Assembly (NCBI GenBank): GCA_050330975.1
Contig: JBHJHK010000203.1
Location: forward strand, 1 to 34,271
Direction: 5' to 3'
Length of the DNA stretch: 34,271 nt
Source: JBHJHK01 sp050330975
GTDB taxonomy: Bacteria > Pseudomonadota > Gammaproteobacteria > Competibacterales > Competibacteraceae
Positions 1 through 8,490 of the stretch are shown in pieces (the stretch's first letter is position 1; every line of letters starts with the position of its first letter). A program made the translations under genes and the position numbers. Under the pieces are notes generated by a model. It searched no databases and had not been told where the DNA came from. It was given only the letters and a program-made list of their open reading frames with translations.

Positions 1-1782
1 GCCGGGGGGGGCGGCGCGGTGGGTGACGACGGCGGCGAAGTGGGGGGCGTGGAGGGGGGCCCCGCAGAGTTTGATGAAGAAACGCCGCGGTGAGGGATGT
101 CGACCGTGGAGGGCAAAGACCCGCTCGATGACCCACTGATCCAGGGCGAGCATCAGGCCAAAGCGCTCGACGGAGGGTAAAATCCGCCCGGGGGAGACCC
201 ACTGGCCGTCGTCCGCCAAGCGCAGTAGCACCTCGAAACTGGGGGGATCCTCTGGGCCGGCGGTGGCCAAAGGGGCCGCTAGCGCCGGCGCTATGCGCTG
301 GCCATAGAGGCGAAAGCCATGGGCTTCCAGCACTGCCCGCAGCCGGGAAGCCTGGTGCATATCCCCCTGGAAAAGCCGCAGGTCCTCTTCGTGGCCCCGG
401 TAAAAGCACACCCGGTTGCGCCCCTGTTCCTTGGCGGCAAAGCGAGCCACGTCGGCCCGCTTCAGGGCGTGGACCACCGGATCTTCCCCGGGATCGATCA
501 AAGTGGCCCCAATGCTGGCGGTCAGCGTCAAACGCCGGCCATCCACTTGAAAGAGGTGACCTTGGATGGCGCAGCGCAATCCCTCGGCCAAAGTCAACAG
601 CGCCTCCTCGTCCTCACCGTCCACCACCACGGCGAACTCGTCGCCGCCAAAGCGGGCTAGCACCGCCGGCTTCCCGGCCAGGGCACCTTCCAAGACGCCG
701 GCCAGTTCCCGCAACAGCCGGTTGCCCGTCTGATGGCTGGTGCTGTCGTTGACGAGTTTGAACTGGTCGAGGTCGATGACGAGCAGTCCCCGAGCGGGGG
801 ATAAATGGCCGTTGCCCTCCCGCAGTAACGCTTCAAAGGTCTGGCGGTTGGGCAATTCGGTGAGGGTGTCGTGGCGGGTGCGGTGCTCCAACTGGATGCG
901 CAGACGCCGGGCGTTGGCCAACGCCACGGCGAGGCACTGGCCGGTGAGGGCAGCTGTGCCCACAAAGGCGATATGCACCGCCAGGGCGAAGTCCGTCACC
1001 ATCTCTCCCTGGGCCAAACCCAGCACCACCAGCGCCAACAACGCCGTGGCCACACTGGCTCCCGCCATATTGCCGGCGATGGCGGCAAAAGCCACCAGGG
1101 GCATGAGGAGGAAAAACAGGGGTCGACCGTCGACGGGTCCCCAGGCGAGCAGTACCCCGCAGCCGATGAGCACCGCGACGATGAGGTCGTAGCGCTGGCG
1201 TGCTCGACGGTCTTGAAACGACCACTGGTCGTAGGTCAGGAGCACCGGCGCCACGATCAAAATGCCCATGGCATCTCCCAGCCACCACAAGGCGGCCGCC
1301 ACGGGGTAGCTGTCCCAGGACAACAGGCCGAAGCCACACAACCCCAAGGTGCCCAGGAGGGCGCCGCCTATGGGGGATAACAGCGCGCCCAACGCCACAA
1401 AACTCAGTACACCGCGGTAGGTTTCCTGCCAGCCATAGGGTCCAAAGGGCCGGAGGAGGTAGACCGCCAGGGCCATTTCCCCCAGTTGGATCGAAGCCCC
1501 CAGGATGCCCTGGAGCACGGGCTGCTGCAGCAGTAGCACTGCCGTGGCGAATTCCCCCACGGCGACGACGGGCCAGTAGCACCAGCCCCAACGCCACACC
1601 ATGGCCAAGGCCAGCCCAGAGGCGGGCCACAGGGGCGTGAGGCCGTCGTAGCGGGCTTCCAGGAGTAGCCCCAACCACACAGCGACACCGTAAAGCACCA
1701 AGAACCCCACGAGTCGGCGTGCGTAGCCCGTCATGGCATCGGTCGAAGCCAAGCCTCTATTTGACAAAGGTGATGACGCCAT
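1..1782 (-). CDS. MASE1-GGDEF-EAL membrane cyclic-di-GMP protein (C-terminus beyond left edge)
   Basis: The minus-strand frame stays open for 594 codons to the window edge. The N-terminal half is hydrophobic with many membrane helices and carries the MASE1-type motif TPLWPASGLALA at about residues 48-59. A diguanylate cyclase domain follows: GGDEF is intact at residues 379-383, then TASIGATLI and the C-terminal AKEQGRNRV motif. I see no RxxD inhibitory site just before GGDEF. The EAL phosphodiesterase domain begins near residue 485 (FRLYGQRI) and has EVL in place of EAL, so the metal-binding glutamate is kept. Only its first ~105 residues are here. By family it would make and/or degrade c-di-GMP at the inner membrane, with MASE1 as sensor. 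The start is uncertain: ATG at 1782 gives the longest form, ATG at 1734 is the alternative, and neither has a good ribosome binding site. Confidence 0.88.
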   Translation of the reverse strand, partial: MASSPLSNRGLASTDAMTGYARRLVGFLVLYGVAVWLGLLLEARYDGLTPLWPASGLALAMVWRWGWCYWPVVAVGEFATAVLLLQQPVLQGILGASIQLGEMALAVYLLRPFGPYGWQETYRGVLSFVALGALLSPIGGALLGTLGLCGFGLLSWDSYPVAAALWWLGDAMGILIVAPVLLTYDQWSFQDRRARQRYDLIVAVLIGCGVLLAWGPVDGRPLFFLLMPLVAFAAIAGNMAGASVATALLALVVLGLAQGEMVTDFALAVHIAFVGTAALTGQCLAVALANARRLRIQLEHRTRHDTLTELPNRQTFEALLREGNGHLSPARGLLVIDLDQFKLVNDSTSHQTGNRLLRELAGVLEGALAGKPAVLARFGGDEFAVVVDGEDEEALLTLAEGLRCAIQGHLFQVDGRRLTLTASIGATLIDPGEDPVVHALKRADVARFAAKEQGRNRVCFYRGHEEDLRLFQGDMHQASRLRAVLEAHGFRLYGQRIAPALAAPLATAGPEDPPSFEVLLRLADDGQWVSPGRILPSVERFGLMLALDQWVIERVFALHGRHPSPRRFFIKLCGAPLHAPHFAAVVTHRAAPPG

Positions 1783-2116
1783 GGGCTGGAGGTGGTGTGG
1801 GCTGTGTCTGCGAGCACTTGGATGGGTTGAACTTTAACACAATTGTATGGACCTTAGAGCCTTCCGTCGGGTATTGGCCACGACGGCTGGACTTGCTGGA
1901 CACATGCATATCTCGGTTGCGGGCGAGACACCCCCGGGGTCAATGCCAGGGAAAGCAGCGCGACGACAACACGGCAAAGGGAGTGACCATGTCGCTGTCA
2001 TGTTATTGGCACGTTTTATTGACACTTTTTTGATCTATATCATTGCCCAACTCAGGGCCTTTTTCCGAGAATAGACTGGCTGGCACGCCCCGGGGCAACG
2101 TCAAAAGAGGACAAAA
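1783..2116. other. Intergenic region between divergent c-di-GMP gene and acetate-permease operon
   Basis: This 334-base stretch is visibly more AT-rich than the genes and separates divergent transcription units, so promoters for both should lie here. TTGACA occurs at 2019-2024, and TATATC at 2036-2041 lies only 11 bases further, too close for a standard sigma-70 pair. I could not fix a promoter. Short open frames in this stretch (for example 1847-2074) have no family resemblance or coding character and are not called. Confidence 0.5.
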
Positions 2117-2263
2117 ATGGCTTGCCATTTCACTAAAGGCCACAGACCCGTAGCCTTTTTTATATTGCTATTTTCATTGCCCAGTCCATACCTCACTGGC
2201 TGGGGATTGATCGCTGTGCAAACCACACAACACGAATCCAAGGGAGCGCTCTATGCACTCTGA
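2117..2263 (+). CDS. Possible 48-residue small protein or leader ORF upstream of the DUF485 gene
   Basis: An ATG at 2117 follows AGAGGACAAAA, a reasonable ribosome binding site, and opens a 48-codon frame ending in TGA at 2261-2263. The predicted peptide has a basic start and one hydrophobic stretch (VAFFILLFSL followed by a second apolar segment), so it could be a single-span membrane peptide. Its 3' end overlaps the first 11 bases of the next gene, whose ATG at 2253 lies inside it. That arrangement would allow translational coupling. I know no family for it. It could equally be a chance ORF in the 5' untranslated leader. Confidence 0.35.
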   Translation: MACHFTKGHRPVAFFILLFSLPSPYLTGWGLIAVQTTQHESKGALYAL

Positions 2264-2564
2264 TCTGGTCGAAGAAATCAAAAATCACCCGCATTATCAA
2301 GAGCTTGTTTCCAAGCGTACCCGCTTTGCTTGGCAGCTGTCAGCGGTCATGTTGGTCATTTACTTTGGTTTTATCCTCACCATCGCCTTTGTACCCAATT
2401 TGCTGGCCACTCCCCTCTATGAGGGGTCTGTCATCAGTGTGGGCATTCCCGTGGGAGTAGCCATCATCCTGATCGCCTTCGCCCTGACAGGTCTCTATGT
2501 CGCTCGAGCTAATGGTGAGTTTGAGCGCATGACCAAAGCTATCAAACAAGACACCAAGCGTTGA
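2253..2564 (+). CDS. yjcH: DUF485 (YjcH-like) inner-membrane protein
   Basis: The 103-residue protein has two membrane helices (about residues 27-49 and 63-85) separated by a short periplasmic loop, and a polar, charged C-terminus. Size, layout and the N-terminal NHPHYQELVSKR segment are typical of DUF485. Members of that family are encoded directly before ActP in E. coli and many proteobacteria. The exact role is not established; an accessory function for the acetate symporter is usually assumed. The start is well supported: AAGGGAG lies six bases before the ATG. actP follows after 38 bases, so the two are almost certainly co-transcribed. Confidence 0.9.
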   Translation: MHSDLVEEIKNHPHYQELVSKRTRFAWQLSAVMLVIYFGFILTIAFVPNLLATPLYEGSVISVGIPVGVAIILIAFALTGLYVARANGEFERMTKAIKQDTKR

Positions 2565-2602
2565 GCATTGGTTATCACTGGAAAACAGGACAAAAAATCA
2601 CC

Positions 2603-4282
2603 GTGAATACCCTTCATCGACTGCTGTGGGTGAGTCTCCTGTGGTTGTTGTTCGCTTGTGGCCAAAGCGCCTTCGCCGACGCCATCACTGGGGAAGTGGA
2701 AAAGCAGGGCATCAACTACACCGCTATTGCCATGTTTTTGGCCTTTGTCATCGCCACTTTGGGGATCACCTACTGGGCCGCCAAGCGCACCCGAACCGCC
2801 AAAGATTTCTACACCGCCGGCGGCGGCATCACCGGTTTTCAAAATGGCTTGGCCATCGCCGGTGACTTTATGTCGGCGGCGTCATTTTTGGGGATTTCAG
2901 CCCTGGTGTATCGCAGTGGTTACGATGGGCTGATCTACTCCATTGGCTTTTTGGTGGGCTGGCCGATCATTTTGTTTTTGGTGGCCGAACGGCTGCGGAA
3001 CTTGGGCAAATACACCTTCGCCGATGTGGCCTCCTATCGCCTGTCCCAAACCCCCATACGCACCCTGTCAGCCCTGGGGGCCTTGGCCACGGTGGCCTTG
3101 TACCTCATCGCCCAGATGGTGGGGGCCGGCAAGCTGATCCAAGTGCTGTTTGGCCTCGACTACGTCATCGCCGTGGTGGTAGTGGGGGTGTTGATGATCC
3201 TCTACGTGACCTTTGGTGGCATGTTGGCCACCACCTGGGTACAGATCATCAAGGCGGTGCTGTTGTTGTCGGGAGCGACCTTCATGGCCGCGGCGGCGCT
3301 GTACGCCTTCGACTTCAACCTGGCGGCGTTTTTCACCGCGGCGGTGGAAATCCACGATAAAGGGCAAGCCATCATGGCCCCTGGGGGCTTGGTCACCGAT
3401 CCCTTCTCCGCCATTTCCCTAGGGGTGGCTTTGATGTTCGGCACGGCGGGGCTACCCCATATCCTCATGCGCTTTTTCACCGTGGGGGACGCCAAAGAGG
3501 CCCGCAAGTCGGTGTTCTATGCCACGGGATTCATTGGTTACTTCTACATTTTGACCTTTATCATCGGCTTTGGCGCCATCATTCTCCTCACCCAAAATCC
3601 CCAGTATTTCGAAGGCGGCGATTTGGCAGCGGGCTTGGTGGGTGGTGGCAACATGGCCGCGATTCACTTGGCCCACGCCGTGGGAGGCGATGTGTTCTTG
3701 GGCTTCATCTCCGCTGTGGCCTTTGCCACCATCTTGGCTGTGGTGGCGGGGTTGACCTTGGCCGGGGCGTCGGCCATCTCCCACGACCTCTACGCCAGTG
3801 TCATCATGAAGGGTCGGGCCGACGAGATGACCGAGGTGCGCATCTCGAGAATCGCCACCGTGGCCATGGGTGTCGTCGCCATTTTGCTCGGCATCGCCTT
3901 TGAAAGGCAAAACATCGCCTTTATGGTGGGCTTGGCCTTTGCCATCGCCGCTAGCGCCAACTTTCCGGTGTTGTTCCTCTCCATGTACTGGTCGAAGCTC
4001 ACCACCAACGGCGCCTTCTTTGGCGGTCTGTTGGGCCTTGCCACAGCCATTGCCCTGGTGGTTTTGGGGCCCACGGTGTGGGTGGATATCCTGGGCAATG
4101 CCGAGCCCATCTTTCCCTCTAAGTACCCCGCCTTGATCTCGGTGGCGGTGGCCTTTGCGGGGATTTGGCTGTTCTCCATCGTCGACAATAGCGCCCGAGC
4201 CAAGCAGGACCGGGAGGCCTTCGCGGCCCAGGATGTGCGCTGCCAGACGGGGATCGGCGCCGAGGGCGCGGTCAGCCATTGA
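2603..4282 (+). CDS. actP: Cation/acetate symporter ActP
   Basis: This sodium:solute symporter (SSS) family protein takes up acetate, and by family glycolate, across the inner membrane with a cation. It matches E. coli ActP over its whole length, including YTAGGGITGFQNGLAIAGD, SAASFLGISALV, LPHILMRFFTV, the GLTLAGASA segment and the C-terminal QTGIG tail. From the chosen start it has 559 residues, near the family's usual ~550. The frame can be extended upstream to a TTG at 2561. GTG at 2603 is preferred because it gives a clean cleavable signal peptide (hydrophobic core, then SAFA before DAITG), as in E. coli ActP. An AGGA lies about 12 bases upstream. No acetyl-CoA synthetase gene is present in the window. 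A strong hairpin follows 37 bases after the stop. Confidence 0.96.
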   Translation: MNTLHRLLWVSLLWLLFACGQSAFADAITGEVEKQGINYTAIAMFLAFVIATLGITYWAAKRTRTAKDFYTAGGGITGFQNGLAIAGDFMSAASFLGISALVYRSGYDGLIYSIGFLVGWPIILFLVAERLRNLGKYTFADVASYRLSQTPIRTLSALGALATVALYLIAQMVGAGKLIQVLFGLDYVIAVVVVGVLMILYVTFGGMLATTWVQIIKAVLLLSGATFMAAAALYAFDFNLAAFFTAAVEIHDKGQAIMAPGGLVTDPFSAISLGVALMFGTAGLPHILMRFFTVGDAKEARKSVFYATGFIGYFYILTFIIGFGAIILLTQNPQYFEGGDLAAGLVGGGNMAAIHLAHAVGGDVFLGFISAVAFATILAVVAGLTLAGASAISHDLYASVIMKGRADEMTEVRISRIATVAMGVVAILLGIAFERQNIAFMVGLAFAIAASANFPVLFLSMYWSKLTTNGAFFGGLLGLATAIALVVLGPTVWVDILGNAEPIFPSKYPALISVAVAFAGIWLFSIVDNSARAKQDREAFAAQDVRCQTGIGAEGAVSH

Positions 4283-4319
4283 GACTGGCGTCGACACTGA
4301 CATTGCCATAAAAGCACGC

Positions 4320-4350
4320 CAAGGCCCCGTCTCTCAAAGACGGGGCCTTG
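4320..4350 (+). terminator. Perfect 13-bp hairpin after actP (terminator or attenuator)
   Basis: CAAGGCCCCGTCT at 4320-4332 is followed by a five-base loop and its exact complement at 4338-4350. The stem is GC-rich and very stable. The following GGTTTGCG is a poor U-tract, so it may only partly terminate and would then set a lower level for the next two genes, or protect the actP mRNA 3' end. Confidence 0.7.
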
Positions 4351-4372
4351 GGTTTGCGAGAGGTCACTGACT

Positions 4373-6217
4373 GTGCCCAGTTCGGAACAGCGCAGCTTTA
4401 TCGCCGCCGTCCACCCCTTCGATGGTCTACCTTCGGGGTTGTTGGCCGAGGCGTCTAAGGCCATGGACATCGGTTATTTTCGGGCTGACGAAGTGCTGAT
4501 TGCCCCCGACCGGCCAGCTAGGCATTTATTTATCGTCATCAAGGGGACGGTGCGGGAGCAACTGGAAGGGGAAACGGTGGCCGTCTATGGCCACCAAGAT
4601 GCCTTTGATGCCTTGGCTTTGTTGGAGGGCCAACGGGATCATCATTTTATCGCCAGCGAGGAGCTGTTGTGTCATCTGTTGCCGGCGGAGGTGTTTTGTC
4701 AACTCTGCAGCCAGAATGCCGCCTTTCGCAGCTTTTTCTACCAAAATCTCACCGCCCGCCTCAACCAAATGATCGAGCGCCGGGCCCGCAAGGACCTGTC
4801 GTCTTTTACCGCGGCCAAGGTGCGAGACGCCTACTACCGGCCGCCGCTACTGGTGGACTTCGACACTTCCATCGTCGACGCCGTGGCCGCCATGGATCAG
4901 GCCAAGGTCAATTCGCTGTTGGTCCAGCGCAAGACACCCCAGGGGGAGACCGAATGGGGGATGGTCAGCGATACCGATCTGCGGCGGCGGGTGATCCTGG
5001 CTCGGCGCTCCACCGATGACCCCATCGGCGAAATCGCCAGCTTTGGGGTGATTGGAGTGGACAAGCGGGATTTTCTGTTCAACGCCCAAGTGACCATGAA
5101 CCGCCACAACGTCAAGCGGTTAGCGGTGTTCGACGGCGACACCCTAGACGGGGTGTTGGACCAGATCGACCTGTTTAGTTTCTTCTCCAATCACAGCCGT
5201 CTCATCGCCGTGCAAGTGGAGCGGGCCACCAATTTGACGGAGCTTGCCAAGGCCAACGACAATTTCCTCGCCATGGTTCGGGCCCTCTACGACAAGGGGG
5301 TCAAGATGCGCTATTTGGCGGAGTTGGTCACCGATTTAAACCAAAAATTGTTCCACAAACTCTACGGGTTCATCGCCCCACCGGACCTGGTGGCCAATTC
5401 TTGTTTTGTGGTCATGGGCAGCGAGGGGCGCGGTGAGCAGATCCTCAAGACCGACCAAGACAACGCCTTGATTCTGCGGGATGGCTTTGTTTGCCCTGAC
5501 CTGGAGGCCATCACCCAGCGGCTCATCGATACCATGGTGGCGTTTGGCTATCCCCTGTGCCCGGGGGAGGTGATGGTCAATAATCCCAACTGGTGTCGTT
5601 CCTTCCAGGGTTACAAGCGGACCATCGAGGCTTGGGTGGAGGAGGGGGGCGAGGATGATCTCATGAATCTGGCCATCTTCTTCGACGCCCGGGCCGTGGC
5701 GGGGGATGTGGGGCTTTTGAGTGCCGCCAAGGGTTGGTTGTTTAACCTCCTCGAGGACCATCCGGCGTTTTATGCCCGCTTTGCCCGCCCCACCTTGGCG
5801 TTTGACACCCCCCTGGGGCTGTTCGAGAACTTTGTGGTCGAGCGCAGGGCCGCCCGCCGCCACCAGCTGGACATCAAAAAGGGGGGTATCTTTCCCATCG
5901 TCCACGGAGTGCGAAGCTTGGCCCTGGAATACCGGGATAAAACCACCAATACCTTGGAGCGGATCAAGGGTTTACATCGGCGCGGTCTGTTTGCCAAGCG
6001 CTTTTCCATCGATCTCACCGAGGCCTTTGCCTTTATGTGCTGGCTCCGGCTCCAATCGGAGCTGCGCCAGCTGGACGAACGAGGCAGCTACGACAACTAC
6101 ATCACCCCAAAGGATTTGAGCAAAATTGAGCGGGATGCCCTGCGGGATTCTTTGAAGATCGTCAACGACTTCAAAAAGCTGGTGGCCCACCATTTTCGCC
6201 TCAACTTGCTCACCTGA
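4373..6217 (+). CDS. cNMP-like / CBS pair / DUF294 putative nucleotidyltransferase
   Basis: A 614-residue cytoplasmic protein with the known CBS-DUF294 architecture. It has a cyclic-nucleotide-binding-like beta-barrel (about 14-130) and a CBS pair (about 150-272, with VSDTDLRRR closing the first CBS). A GlnD-like nucleotidyltransferase domain follows, with GSEGRGEQ at 349-356 and the metal-binding TDQDNA at 360-365, then a helical DUF294 C-terminal domain. The cNMP pocket region (DAFDALALLEGQ) lacks the usual phosphate-binding signature, so cAMP binding is doubtful. By family it may transfer a nucleotide to a protein, with CBS domains sensing adenine nucleotides. The target is unknown. The start is GTG at 4373, ten bases after AGAGG. 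It lies between actP and an exonuclease gene, an order I recall from Pseudomonas and relatives, which suggests a link to acetate uptake. Confidence 0.9.
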   Translation: MPSSEQRSFIAAVHPFDGLPSGLLAEASKAMDIGYFRADEVLIAPDRPARHLFIVIKGTVREQLEGETVAVYGHQDAFDALALLEGQRDHHFIASEELLCHLLPAEVFCQLCSQNAAFRSFFYQNLTARLNQMIERRARKDLSSFTAAKVRDAYYRPPLLVDFDTSIVDAVAAMDQAKVNSLLVQRKTPQGETEWGMVSDTDLRRRVILARRSTDDPIGEIASFGVIGVDKRDFLFNAQVTMNRHNVKRLAVFDGDTLDGVLDQIDLFSFFSNHSRLIAVQVERATNLTELAKANDNFLAMVRALYDKGVKMRYLAELVTDLNQKLFHKLYGFIAPPDLVANSCFVVMGSEGRGEQILKTDQDNALILRDGFVCPDLEAITQRLIDTMVAFGYPLCPGEVMVNNPNWCRSFQGYKRTIEAWVEEGGEDDLMNLAIFFDARAVAGDVGLLSAAKGWLFNLLEDHPAFYARFARPTLAFDTPLGLFENFVVERRAARRHQLDIKKGGIFPIVHGVRSLALEYRDKTTNTLERIKGLHRRGLFAKRFSIDLTEAFAFMCWLRLQSELRQLDERGSYDNYITPKDLSKIERDALRDSLKIVNDFKKLVAHHFRLNLLT

Positions 6218-6240
6218 CTCAGCCACACGGAGTATTCGAG

Positions 6241-6861
6241 GTGCAATGGCTCCAGCGATGGCGGCGCCAGCGGCAGCGAAAGAGGCTGCGCGACGAATCC
6301 TACGCCTTCTTATTCGATGCCCCCCCCAAGGAGGAATGGGTGTGCTTTGACTGCGAGACCACCCATTTAAACCCCAGGCGCGCTGAACTTCTGTCCATTG
6401 GCGCGGTGATCATCCGCCAAACCCAGATTCTCACCAGCCAGCGGCTATCCCTATTGATCAAACCCAGCGGGGCCATCGACCAAAAGAGTATCGTCGTCCA
6501 CCACCTGCGCCATATGGATGTGCACCGAGGGCTCGCCGTGGACGAGGCCATCGAGCGCTTCGTCCATTTTGTCGGCCCAAGGCCCCTAGTGGGCTACTAC
6601 CTGGAGTTCGACGTGGCCATGATCGACAAGTACCTCAAGCCCATGCTTGGTATTGGCTTACCCAACCCCCGCCTCGAGGTGTCGGGGCTCTACTATGACA
6701 AGAAGCAAAACCGCCACCAACCCCGGCCCATCGACCTGCGCTTTCAGTCGATCCTCAGGGACCTCGACCTCCCCACCCTGGGGCAGCACGACGCCTACAA
6801 CGATGCGTTGATGACCGCCATGATGTTTGTCAAGCTCAACTATGGGAAGTCAACACGCTAG
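6241..6861 (+). CDS. DEDDh 3'-5' exonuclease (DnaQ/PolC epsilon-like)
   Basis: The 206-residue protein belongs to the DnaQ-like 3'-5' exonuclease superfamily. All five expected active-site residues are visible: D37 and E39 in FDCETT, D124 in GYYLEFD, and H183 and D188 in GQHDAYNDA. That defines a DEDDh nuclease using two metal ions. A basic, arginine-rich first 17 residues precedes the domain. It begins with GTG at 6241, with GGAG 11 bases upstream, 23 bases after the DUF294 gene, so it is the last gene of this operon. The substrate (DNA or small RNA) is not known. In related bacteria the same gene sits next to the DUF294/ActP pair, so it may act with the nucleotidyltransferase rather than in replication proofreading. 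Confidence 0.9.
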   Translation: MQWLQRWRRQRQRKRLRDESYAFLFDAPPKEEWVCFDCETTHLNPRRAELLSIGAVIIRQTQILTSQRLSLLIKPSGAIDQKSIVVHHLRHMDVHRGLAVDEAIERFVHFVGPRPLVGYYLEFDVAMIDKYLKPMLGIGLPNPRLEVSGLYYDKKQNRHQPRPIDLRFQSILRDLDLPTLGQHDAYNDALMTAMMFVKLNYGKSTR

Positions 6862-6905
6862 CTCCAATCAATTGTTGCCATGGGCACTGCCAAGATACGA
6901 GATGA

Positions 6906-7832
6906 TCAATCCTGAATAATGACAAAGAGATTGGCCATGAGATTGATTTTTTGCTCGACATGGCCCCTGACCAGGGGCCACCAGTCGACGATGTCGCACT
7001 GGAGTATCCCTTGGTAGGGGTTGAGCTCCAGGGCGGTGATGATCAGGGCTTCGCGAAATAGGAAGAACGTCCGACGATCTAGCTGCGAGCGCAATCCCTG
7101 TAAATGTTCGATATAGGCATCGAAGTAGGGTTGGAGATCGCTCTTGCAAGGCTGATTGGCGAAATGCTGGGAGAGAGGTTCCAGCACCTGGCCTTTCAAC
7201 TGGCCCACGGAGCGGTTCCAGTCTTCCCTGGGGGGAGATTCGTTGCCGATTAACGCAAATAGATTGGCCATCAAATCGAGTTTTTGGACCACATGGCGGC
7301 GAGTCATGGGCCACCAGGGGATAATCTCACATGGAATTACCCCCTGGTAGGGGCTGAGTTCAATGGCGGATATGATCATCGCTTCGCGCAGCAACAAATA
7401 GATCCTCACATCCAGCCCTGAGCGCATGTGCTGGAGTTGCTCCATGTAGGCGGCGTAGTAGGGCTTTAGAGCACTCACGCAAGCCTCGCCGGCAAAGCGC
7501 TCGTTTAGGTGACCGATGACCTCTTTGTCAAACTTGCGGAGGGCGGCGTTCCAATCGCGCAGCAGCAAGTAAATCTGTACCCCCAGCTCTGAGCACATGA
7601 GCTGGAGTTGCTCCATGTGACCGGCGTCGTGGGGTTTTATAGCGCTCACGCAGGCCTTGTTAGAGCGCTCATCCAGAGGGATAAGCCTCTCTTGGTCGAA
7701 CTTGGTGAAGGTGATTTCCCAAGTATCCACAGGGGAGAGGTTGGCCAGGGTAGACCATGGAACACCCAAAAGGCCCATTCCCAGGGCCAAAGCGAGCCGC
7801 CGGCCTAGCCGGACAGTGAGGTTTAGCTTCAT
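6906..7832 (-). CDS. Exported protein with internal repeats, function unknown
   Basis: Predicted 308 residues with a signal peptide (RRLALALGMGLLG, cleavage likely after WSTLA near residue 30). The rest is made of related helical units: a partial unit at 37-92 and full units at about 93-197 and 205-308. Full units share a cysteine near their start, then YxxYxEHL/QL, LLLREA, AxELxPYQG, CxI/DxxWWP and KxxLMANLF. The conserved cysteines may form disulfides in the periplasm. I recognise no family. ATG at 7832 is chosen because AGAGGA lies ten bases upstream and it gives a normal signal peptide. An in-frame ATG at 7868 forms an ATGA overlap with the methyltransferase stop and would add 12 residues. 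It is probably co-transcribed with the methyltransferase and kinase genes upstream. Confidence 0.75.
   Translation of the reverse strand: MKLNLTVRLGRRLALALGMGLLGVPWSTLANLSPVDTWEITFTKFDQERLIPLDERSNKACVSAIKPHDAGHMEQLQLMCSELGVQIYLLLRDWNAALRKFDKEVIGHLNERFAGEACVSALKPYYAAYMEQLQHMRSGLDVRIYLLLREAMIISAIELSPYQGVIPCEIIPWWPMTRRHVVQKLDLMANLFALIGNESPPREDWNRSVGQLKGQVLEPLSQHFANQPCKSDLQPYFDAYIEHLQGLRSQLDRRTFFLFREALIITALELNPYQGILQCDIVDWWPLVRGHVEQKINLMANLFVIIQD
7387..7658 (-). repeat. Internal 171-bp-offset duplication within the repeat protein gene
   Basis: Bases 7387-7488 and 7558-7658 are strongly similar without gaps at an offset of 171 bases (57 codons). They encode matching segments such as CVSALKP / CVSAIKP and MEQLQHM / MEQLQLM. 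The offset between the two full protein units is about 111 residues, so the N-terminal partial unit looks like a later 57-codon duplication of the first part of the next unit. Confidence 0.75.
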
Positions 7833-7864
7833 GGGGTGCTTATCCTCTTGATGAGACGTCGTCT

Positions 7865-8464
7865 TCATCTCGAACAGGGGCGCACGAGGCGCGTGTCGTA
7901 GTAATGGTTCTCACCTTCATCCTGGTACTCGCCCACCAAAGCGAGGCCCGCCGCTGAGAATATGGCTCGGTACTGTTCTCTTCCCAAAGAATGGGACTTT
8001 TGACCCGTCAGCATATCCAGCCAAGCATATGCCTGCCCTGGGGAGGTAAACAAAAATCTCCCATTGGATTTCAGTGCCAGGGAAACCTTGTGAATGATAT
8101 CTCGTTGAGCTTCACCAGACAGTAGAAACATCACCCCGATGGCCATAACGCCATCGAATGTTTTGCCAAAGAAGCATGAGTGCTCTATCGCTTCACAGGC
8201 CACATATCCACGGGGTAACCGACGGCGAAACGCTGCCGTCAAGCTCGGCGAAGCATCTACACCGTATATTGAGAATCCCTCTCCATTCAGCGCCGTCGCG
8301 ATGGGTTCTCCAGAGCCGCAGCCGAGATCGAGAATCGACCCACCTCGGGGAAGCTGTCGAGCCCACATCTGGACCGTTGCAACGCCCAACCGCGATCGCT
8401 CCCGCCGTCCCATGAACTCCCGGGCAGATGCCTCGTAGCCATTTGACAGATCCCTAACGGCCAT
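7865..8464 (-). CDS. Class I SAM-dependent methyltransferase
   Basis: A 199-residue Rossmann-fold methyltransferase. Motif I is ILDLGCGSGEP (about 44-54), and the acidic residue ending strand beta-2 is D70 in YGVDASP. Then come FDGVMAIGVMFLL and the post-motif NGRFLFTSPG. Small size and lack of extra domains suggest a small-molecule or protein methyltransferase; the acceptor is unknown. The frame is open far upstream into the kinase gene, but ATG at 8464 is chosen because the methyltransferase fold starts there and AAGG lies just upstream. It follows the kinase stop by 55 bases, with an 18-bp palindrome between them, and overlaps a possible start of the next gene. Its base composition looks less GC-rich than its neighbours, which may indicate transfer. 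Confidence 0.88.
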   Translation of the reverse strand: MAVRDLSNGYEASAREFMGRRERSRLGVATVQMWARQLPRGGSILDLGCGSGEPIATALNGEGFSIYGVDASPSLTAAFRRRLPRGYVACEAIEHSCFFGKTFDGVMAIGVMFLLSGEAQRDIIHKVSLALKSNGRFLFTSPGQAYAWLDMLTGQKSHSLGREQYRAIFSAAGLALVGEYQDEGENHYYDTRLVRPCSR

Positions 8465-8490
8465 ATCGCACCTTCGCACTCCCGTTTTGC

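Noticed and set aside
833..1678. 281-codon minus-strand frame within the MASE1-GGDEF-EAL gene
   Set aside because: It is an out-of-frame shadow: arginine/proline/glycine-rich, while the other frame gives clear MASE1 and GGDEF motifs.
2003..2030. TGGCAC followed by a TTGA, like a sigma-54 promoter
   Set aside because: The spacing and the missing TTGC do not fit the -24/-12 consensus.
3452..4309. 285-codon frame antisense to actP
   Set aside because: Histidine/glycine-rich low-complexity translation opposite a very well conserved permease gene.
5336..5905. 189-codon frame antisense to the DUF294 gene
   Set aside because: No domain, and the sense strand has a full nucleotidyltransferase motif set.
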